DNA of 20,000 nucleotides from Prorocentrum cordatum (Eukaryota; Sar; Dinophyceae; Prorocentrales; Prorocentraceae): assembly GCA_963575745.1 (NCBI GenBank), contig CAUYUJ010007258.1, positions 496,514 to 516,513 on the forward strand, given 5' to 3'. The notes below the pieces were generated by a model. The model worked only from the letters and a program-made list of their open reading frames with translations, was not told where the DNA came from and did not search any database. The stretch's first letter is position 1, and each line of letters opens with the position of its first letter. The position numbers and the translations under genes were made by a program. Of this stretch, positions 15,686 to 20,000 are shown in pieces.

Positions 15686-16095
15686 TCTGTCCTGGTTGCC
15701 CCCGCGGTCCAGTTTGCCAGCACGGGCGCCTAATACAGAGGCGCCCTCCTAGACGCTCGGAAACGAGCCATACTTTTCACGCTTGGCAGCGAGCCTGTTC
15801 AGATTGGTTCAGGCTCTTTGCCTTAATACCCCTTGTGCCTGGAGGGGAATAGCCTGTTTGGCTTACCTCTGGCCGGGCCGATAGCCCTTGTATATCCAAG
15901 GGGCTATCCTGCGTGTGCGTGGAAAGGTTTTGCGAGGAAACTCGCCGGCGAATAATTTCGCCCTTCAGTCTGGTGGTAGGCCAGACTGTGCGCACTGTTT
16001 CCCTTGCAAACAGTTCTGCGCGCGGCCTTTCTAGAGCCTAGCGGCTGCGCGGCTTTACTCTCCGTCTCCTCCCATCCCGACTTTAAGGTGGGAGA
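15686..16095 (+). other. 3' untranslated region rich in stem-loops
   Basis: This is non-coding sequence between the RNase H stop and the 3' LTR. Besides three GNRA-family hairpins (15755, 15781, 15932) it has perfect 7-bp stems at 15724-15730/15740-15746, 15791-15797/15810-15816 and 15967-15973/15981-15987. A stem of 11 pairs with one bulged G is at 15880-15890/15897-15908, and a two-part stem at 15990-16000/16008-16021. Such density suggests a structured RNA 3' end. Function unknown. Confidence 0.7.
16085..16095 (+). promoter_or_regulatory. Candidate polypurine tract
   Basis: AAGGTGGGAGA directly abuts the TG of the 3' LTR: ten purines with one T. This is the place where an RNase H-resistant primer for plus-strand DNA is expected. 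It is short, and a similar GGGAGA precedes the 5' LTR too. Confidence 0.5.
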
Positions 16096-16302
16096 TGTTA
16101 TAGAGGATCGGGAGTATAGCCTGCGCGCCGCTGCCTTTGGCTCAAGGCACGCGCGCCCCATTTGCCTGGACACTTACCTTAGCGTTCGCTATGTGCTGGA
16201 AAGATCATTACATCGATCTTATCCTAACCTATCCATCCACTCCCCATATCGTATCCCTTCGACATGGAATTGGATGCTATATGAGATGCCAGCGTCATTT
16301 CA
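16096..16302 (+). repeat. 3' long terminal repeat
   Basis: 207 bp, starting TGTTATAG and ending CATTTCA. It is a gapless match to 243-449 with 11 substitutions (about 5%). LTRs are identical at insertion, so the difference indicates an old insertion, or LTRs from different copies. It is followed by GACTT and then unrelated sequence. Confidence 0.92.
16128..16146 (+). promoter_or_regulatory. Spliced-leader-like string in the 3' LTR
   Basis: Same 19 nt as 275-293, with TTTGGCTCAAG at its end. It is unchanged between the LTRs although 11 other positions differ. The absence of change over 19 nt is weak evidence by itself because several other LTR blocks are also identical. Confidence 0.5.
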
Positions 16303-16321
16303 GACTTAGATGGCGTCAGAG

Positions 16322-16440
16322 GATCGCGCCGCACCGCCGATGCATCAGCGGCGTGGTTCGATGTGGGATCAGATTTTATCCTCGCAGACGTGGCTGGTAC
16401 ATCGCCGACGTCGCCGATGCATCGGCGATGCGGCGCGATC
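16322..16440. repeat. MITE-like palindromic element, copy 1
   Basis: 119 bp starting GATCGCGCCGCACCGCCGA and ending in the near-complement. The inverted ends cover about 30 bp with few differences, and both contain the self-complementary core GATGCATC. It is too small to code. It starts 20 bp after the 3' LTR. A related, diverged copy is at 18335-18432. No clear target duplication. Class unknown. Confidence 0.72.
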
Positions 16441-17322
16441 TTCCGACCCCATCTACTCCGACTCCATGTGGGGGGGCCTCTGCGAACGACCCTTTGCCTG
16501 CCCTGACGGCAGGGAGGAGGCACGTCAGGTTTGTGCCGTGTCGACGCGGCCGCGACCCCGCCGCGGGCGTTCAAGGTTGAGCGCCGCCAGTGGCCCCAAA
16601 TCGGCCACCATGGGAGCAATATGGCGATCGAAGAGCCACCGATCGTTCAATATTTTAACGATCCATGCGATGTTCCATCTGGCGTTGTGCATTGCATGTA
16701 ACAGTTGGCATTTGGTATGTTCACTTGCGCTGGCCCCCGTCCCACGGGGCGGTACCCAGCGTCATGGGGGCGTCAAGGGTGGTTTGCTCTCAGAGCGTCC
16801 CGTCCCTTGCACGCTTTATGTCCGGCTCCACAGTGTCCGTTGTATTTGCATGGCCGTTCGCATTGTCCCGTTTGTTTTTTTCCGCTCTTCTTTTCGTCCC
16901 TCTCCTCGCCCCTCAGCGATTCGATAGCCTTCGCGGCACTTCGTGTTTGCCCGTTTGGCCTGGCATCCTCTGCTGGCCGCTGCCCGCGACCTGGTTTTTG
17001 TTGGGGGGAGGGGGGCCCTGCCGCGGGGTGGCGGTGCGCCGCCTGTGCAAAGCCGCGCCGCTACCTGAGAAATCACATGATGGGCCCCCCTTTACAAGAT
17101 TGTCCGCACGCCCAAGTTGAGCCGCATGAGGGTCCTGCACGAATCGCGAGGTGGCCTGGAGCGATGGCGCGATTCCCGCTCGGCCCCTTCGCTGGATGGG
17201 CGGCTTTGTCTTTACCCGTTGGGCTCGTGACGGCCTTCTGTGCGAGCACCTCCTCTGGCAATGCTCTGGGTACGCGGTCTACGCACGCACGAGCTGTTCT
17301 TCCTCTTGGGGTCTTCTTCCAG
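16441..17322. other. Intergenic, no supported gene
   Basis: Several open frames of 60-220 codons occur on both strands, but they are overlapping, Pro/Arg/Ser-rich and without domains, as expected in GC-rich non-coding DNA. A 6-bp hairpin with a 5-nt loop lies near 16497-16513, and an inverted repeat GATCGTT/AACGATC at 16641-16647/16657-16663. Confidence 0.6.
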
Positions 17323-17344
17323 CTCTCTCTCTCTCTCTCTCTCT
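17323..17344 (+). repeat. (CT)11 microsatellite
   Basis: Eleven uninterrupted CT units in a pyrimidine-rich surround. Confidence 0.95.
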
Positions 17345-17902
17345 TCTTTCCCTCCCCCTCCTAGCTGCTGTGGTGCGGGTCAGTTAAGTGGCCGGTTGGG
17401 CCATGAGGCTCCCGCCCTACGACGCCGCGGTCTCTTTCCCCGGCCCGCGTCCTCCGCCGTTGTGCTCCTCCCTCCTGTTGCACGCATCCTCGACGACGGG
17501 CTGCGTGTGGGGCCGCGGGCATCAGGCTTGTTCTGCGCTGTCGTTTGGGGGACGACGTGTAGTGGCAGTGCGTGTCCTCTTCATTTTGAGGCGTAATAGC
17601 GCATGAGGGGAGCTGCGTGTCATTGGAAAATAGATCAAGCGATCCACGCGGTGTCAGAAGCCAACACCGAAGTCCTCACGACACGAAACTGCCGTGACCG
17701 CTTCGAGCCACAGACCGGGGCAGCCCTCAGCAGCAGCAGCGGGCGGAGCGGGAGGCGGGAAGCCGGCCCGCGCCTGGCCCAGCAGCCCACGCAGGCGGGA
17801 GCAGCCGCAGCCAGCCGGCGGCGGCGGCAGCGGCTGCGGCTACTCCGCTGTCCGCGTCGTCGCGCGGCTTCCCGTGTGATCTAAGGCGCGCCTTCGGCGC
17901 AC
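17345..17902. other. Intergenic, no supported gene
   Basis: GC-rich sequence with a CAGCAG/GCGGCGGCGG-rich stretch (about 17730-17840). No recognisable protein, tRNA or rRNA. Confidence 0.55.
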
Positions 17903-18060
17903 CAGGAGGAAGGAGGAGGAGGAGGAGGAGGAGGAGGAGGACAGGAGGAGGACAGGAGGAGGACCAAGGATGAGGCAAGAGGAGGAGGAGGAGGAGGAGG
18001 AGGAGGAGGAGGAGGAGGAGGCAAGAGGAGGCGGAGAAGGAGGAGGCGGAGGAGGAAGAG
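17903..18060 (+). repeat. GGA-rich satellite tract
   Basis: About 160 nt of GGA/GAG repeats with interruptions such as ACAGGAGGAGG. An open frame that starts in it (17970) gives a poly-Glu/Gly product and the other strand a poly-Pro/Leu one; both are artefacts of the repeat. Confidence 0.92.
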
Positions 18061-18334
18061 ATGGAGGAGCGGTGCCATGCTTAATTCTGTTCTATGCCTG
18101 CTGCGGCTCGGATATCTTTCTGACTGTGTTGACTGCTCTGAACGAGGAGGAGGAGGAGGAGGCGAATGAAGATGGGAGGCGAGTGAGCAACAGGTGTAAC
18201 AAGAGGAGGAAGGGGGGGAGAATAATAAGGAAAAGGAGGACGGAAAGAAGGGGCGGGGGCACATCCCCCTCCCTGTCCTCGTCCTCGCCATCCCTGCCTT
18301 CGGCTTTCAAATTGGGCTGGAGCAGACGTCGGTG
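18061..18334. other. Intergenic, no supported gene
   Basis: Mixed sequence with further short GGA runs (about 18145-18165 and 18200-18250). Nothing recognised. Confidence 0.5.
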
Positions 18335-18432
18335 GGTCCCGCTGCATCGGCGATGCACTGGCGACGAGGCGCAATTTGGAGCCCGATTTATCCGTCCCGA
18401 CGCCGCTGTTGCATCAGCGATGCGGTGTGATC
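18335..18432. repeat. MITE-like palindromic element, copy 2
   Basis: 98 bp whose ends are imperfect inverted repeats (about 16 of 22 positions), with the same layout as copy 1: GCATCGGCGATGC near the left end, GATTTATCC in the middle, and GCATCAGCGATGCGG followed by GATC at the right end. It is more diverged and about 20 bp shorter than copy 1. Confidence 0.6.
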
Positions 18433-18549
18433 TTCACGCACACACATACACAGAAACCACGCTTGGACGGCGCATCGGCAAGAAACCACTTGATACGAAG
18501 GCCAAATGAAAATAGACGACAATGCAAGCGCGCCGGTGCACAGACACTG

Positions 18550-18570
18550 CACACACACACACACACACAC
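18550..18570 (+). repeat. (CA)10 microsatellite
   Basis: Uninterrupted CA/AC run; a shorter interrupted CACACA tract is at about 18437-18452. Confidence 0.93.
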
Positions 18571-18617
18571 TTTAATGCTGGGTTGCGGACGACAGTACAT
18601 TCTGCAAAGCACGCAAC

Positions 18618-18680
18618 GGGGAAGGGGGAGGGAGGGAACAGACGGGGAGGGGAGAGAAAGGAGGGGGGAAGGAAGGTTAA
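18618..18680 (+). repeat. G-rich tract, G-quadruplex-like
   Basis: Four G runs (4, 5, 3 and 3) separated by one or two A at 18618-18636 satisfy the usual quadruplex pattern. More G runs follow to about 18680. No function is implied. Confidence 0.7.
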
Positions 18681-19074
18681 GTCAGAATCACAACGGTTGG
18701 CAAACTCGCGCAACTACAGCATCCCAATCCGCAGAAGACAACTGCAGCAGTAATTGTAAGTCGTCTGGGCTGCTTTGCGCTACTTTCAGGGCGCGAACGC
18801 GCATACAATTTCCGCACTAGTCGGTCGGGGGCACCCTCCCTTTCAAAGAATAGTCAGCATGGGTAAAATGCTGTGCAATTGCAAACTTGCTGCGGCCGCA
18901 GTGACGAGGCCTCAAACATTGACCCAGACATCCAACGTCACGATGTTGATTCTGGCGTGGGTTTCCCAGGCCTTCGACCGCTTATTCAATCGCTTCGCTC
19001 ATTCCGCCGGCCCATGTTGCATGATCGCTACTGCTTCGCCGTGGGCCCGGGGCCATTGTGGCGCCGCCGAGTAG
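18681..19074. other. Intergenic, no supported gene
   Basis: Less repetitive sequence. Short open frames lack any recognised domain. Nothing further seen. Confidence 0.5.
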
Positions 19075-19190
19075 GAAGAAGATGAGGATGGGGAAGGGGA
19101 GGGGAGGAGGAGGAGAGGATGAGAAGGAGATGAGGAGGATGAAGATAAGTAGGAGGAGGAGGAAGAGGAAGGGGCGGAGGAGGAAGCCTC
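19075..19190 (+). repeat. Purine-rich GGA/GAT tract
   Basis: About 115 nt almost entirely of purines with scattered GAT triplets. Could form triplex DNA. Not coding. Confidence 0.85.
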
Positions 19191-19193
19191 TCG

Positions 19194-19850
19194 TTGGCAT
19201 CTTGTGTTGCTCTTGGGGCCAAACAGGGTCGTCGTCAAGATGCTTCTCTGGGAGGCCTCTTGGGGTCTTTTCAGAAGCCGTTCGAGGGCGCCTGGGAGGC
19301 ATTTTTGAAGTCTTCTGGGGGGCCTCCTGGGGGCCTCCTGGGACCTCTTGGGGGCCTCTTGGCGGCATCTTGGGGCCTCTTTGGGGCCTCTCGGGGCCTC
19401 CTGGGGCCCTCTTGGGGCGGAAGGCTCGAGGTTTTGGTTCGTGGTCCCCCTCTTGGGCCCCTCTTGGGGCCGTCTTGGGGCCGTCTTGGGCCGTCTTGGG
19501 CGCCTCTTGGGTCGTCTCGGGGCCCTCTTGGGCCCTCTTGGGGCCCTCGTGGAAGCCTCTTGGCCCGTCTTGGGGTGCTCTTGGGGGCCTCCTGGGCCGT
19601 CTTGGAGCATCGGATGGCCGAAAAGGGGACAAGGCCCAAATTCTTTCAAAACCATCGTAAAATGTCTGATTTGGGCCTCTCAGGGCCCTCTTGTGAGGCC
19701 TCTTGGAGGCCACTTGGAGGCCTCTTGGGCCGTCTTGAGGTCATCATCGGCGTCTTGGAGCGCTCTTTAGGCGTCTCGGGGGCCCTTTGGGCAGTCTTGG
19801 GGGCCTCTTGGGGCACTCTTGGCGCGCTCTGGGGGGCCTGAGAAGCCACA
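19194..19850 (+). repeat. Degenerate minisatellite of about 11 nt
   Basis: Dozens of imperfect units close to TTGGGGCCCTC, 10-15 nt each, interrupted at about 19428-19440 and 19605-19665. Because the unit is not a multiple of three, all frames stay open and give Gly/Leu/Trp-rich products on + and Pro/Arg/Lys-rich products on -. These frames, up to 243 codons, are repeat translations. Confidence 0.8.
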
Positions 19851-20000
19851 CCCAGGAGGAAAACCATCTCTGAGTAGCAGTGGTCGGGCGGCGGTCGGGG
19901 TACTTTTCGCCGGGGGACCCCCAGGGGCCGCCCCGCGCGCGCGAACTAGAAGTATTGTTTAGCAGTTACCGGAGATCTTAGCACGCCTTTGGCCCGTTGG
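19851..20000. other. Right end, nothing recognised
   Basis: GC-rich non-repetitive sequence with a short GGGGGACCCCC palindrome at about 19914-19924. No gene. Confidence 0.5.

Larger units (their letters stand above)
667..15945 (+). repeat. Family of 36 dispersed GNRA-loop micro-hairpins
   Basis: Consensus GCNNG-GNRA-CNNGC, 14 nt, all on the + strand. Copies with complementary 5-bp stems (at most one G-U) begin at 667, 706, 769, 1550, 1633, 2099, 2427, 2574, 3092, 3386, 4065, 4629, 4710, 5317, 5854, 6115, 6620, 7040, 7550, 8168, 8201, 8736, 9090, 9268, 9884, 10142, 11240, 11751, 13057, 13468, 13729, 14367, 15154, 15755, 15781 and 15932. Degenerate ones begin at 3167, 3516, 6418, 7631 and 8825. 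Loops are GAAA, GCAA, GAGA or GTAA; five have GAAG or GCAG. At least eleven different stems occur, each with its matching partner. Most coding copies read as G-N-x-P or G-D-x-P; others read A-x-x-x-A or another phase. None was seen outside the LTRs. Counted by eye, so a few may be missed. Confidence 0.88.
243..16302 (+). mobile_element. Giant Ty1/copia LTR retrotransposon, decayed copy
   Basis: Two direct 207-bp terminal repeats bound about 16.06 kb. Between them, in order on the + strand, lie Gag with a CCHC knuckle, retropepsin, integrase, reverse transcriptase and RNase H. Integrase before reverse transcriptase is the Ty1/copia order. Typical Copia elements are roughly 5-9 kb, so this one carries several kilobases of extra coding sequence: a Tpt1/KptA-like domain, a RING-H2 finger, two methyltransferase-like modules and zinc modules. 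The apparent coding path runs frame 3 (867), 1 (2208), 3 (2622), 1 (about 3530), 2 (about 5590), 3 (about 6960), 2 (about 10210), 1 (10756), 3 (11103), 1 (about 11770), 2 (about 13090). In-frame stops lie at 4792, 6167, 9189, 9195, 11418 and 11992. No clear target-site duplication is visible: GGAGA before the 5' LTR, GACTT after the 3' LTR. This copy is probably non-autonomous now. The dinoflagellate Copia assignment rests on remembered family character, not a search. Confidence 0.93.

Noticed and set aside
667-15945. Regularly spaced short repeats as a CRISPR array
   Set aside because: Spacing is irregular (33 to about 1300 nt), stems differ in sequence and the context is a eukaryotic retroelement.
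17881-18509. Poly-Glu/Gly (+) and poly-Pro/Leu (-) open frames
   Set aside because: Direct translations of the GGA microsatellite.
18790-18803. GCGCGAACGCGC palindrome as a further member of the hairpin family outside the element
   Set aside because: 12 nt, loop GAAC or AA rather than GNRA, and without the GCNNG/CNNGC layout.
18982-19841. Long Pro/Arg/Lys-rich (-) and Gly/Leu-rich (+) open frames
   Set aside because: Translations of an 11-nt minisatellite, open in several frames at once.
16303-20000. tRNA, rRNA or spliced-leader RNA genes in the right flank
   Set aside because: No cloverleaf, rRNA core string or leader sequence was recognised by eye.

Overview
The window looks like nuclear DNA of a dinoflagellate. 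The main reason is the centre of the window, a Ty1/copia-superfamily LTR retrotransposon whose integrase, reverse transcriptase and RNase H have, from memory, the character of the Copia clade that fills Symbiodiniaceae and other dinoflagellate genomes. Three sites resembling the dinoflagellate trans-spliced leader (DinoSL), and the simple-repeat and minisatellite content of the right flank, agree with this. Genus and species cannot be read from the sequence.

Layout: 1-242 is left flank with a (TCC)11 tract. 243-16302 is one retroelement of about 16.06 kb, bounded by two 207-bp LTRs (243-449 and 16096-16302; TG...CA ends; 11 differences, about 5%). In order it holds a leader; Gag with a CCHC zinc knuckle (867-2207); a long low-complexity, Pro/Ala/Arg-rich linker (2208-4794); a Tpt1/KptA-like RNA 2'-phosphotransferase domain (about 4840-5610); a further linker; a RING-H2 finger (7242-7397); a retropepsin-like protease (about 8290-8700); two consecutive methyltransferase-like modules (about 9290-9950 and 10590-11135); two CxxC...H zinc modules (11358-11529); integrase (about 12000-12960); reverse transcriptase and RNase H (about 13900-15600); and a stem-loop-rich 3' UTR. 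All coding is on the + strand. The coding path changes frame about ten times and crosses at least six in-frame stops, so this copy is decayed, though the domains are still easy to recognise.

The strongest unexplained signal is a family of 14-nt hairpins, GCNNG-GNRA-CNNGC. At least 36 good copies run from 667 to 15945, all with the GNRA-type loop on the + strand. Stem sequences differ from copy to copy but stay complementary. The hairpins are read in different codon phases and also occur in the untranslated leader and 3' UTR. None was seen in the flanks. This points to an RNA-level role, or a swarm of micro-palindromes, carried by the element.

16303-20000 has no gene I can support. It holds two related MITE-like palindromic repeats (16322-16440 and 18335-18432), microsatellites (CT, GGA, CA), a G-quadruplex-like tract, a purine-rich tract and an approximately 11-nt minisatellite (about 19194-19850).
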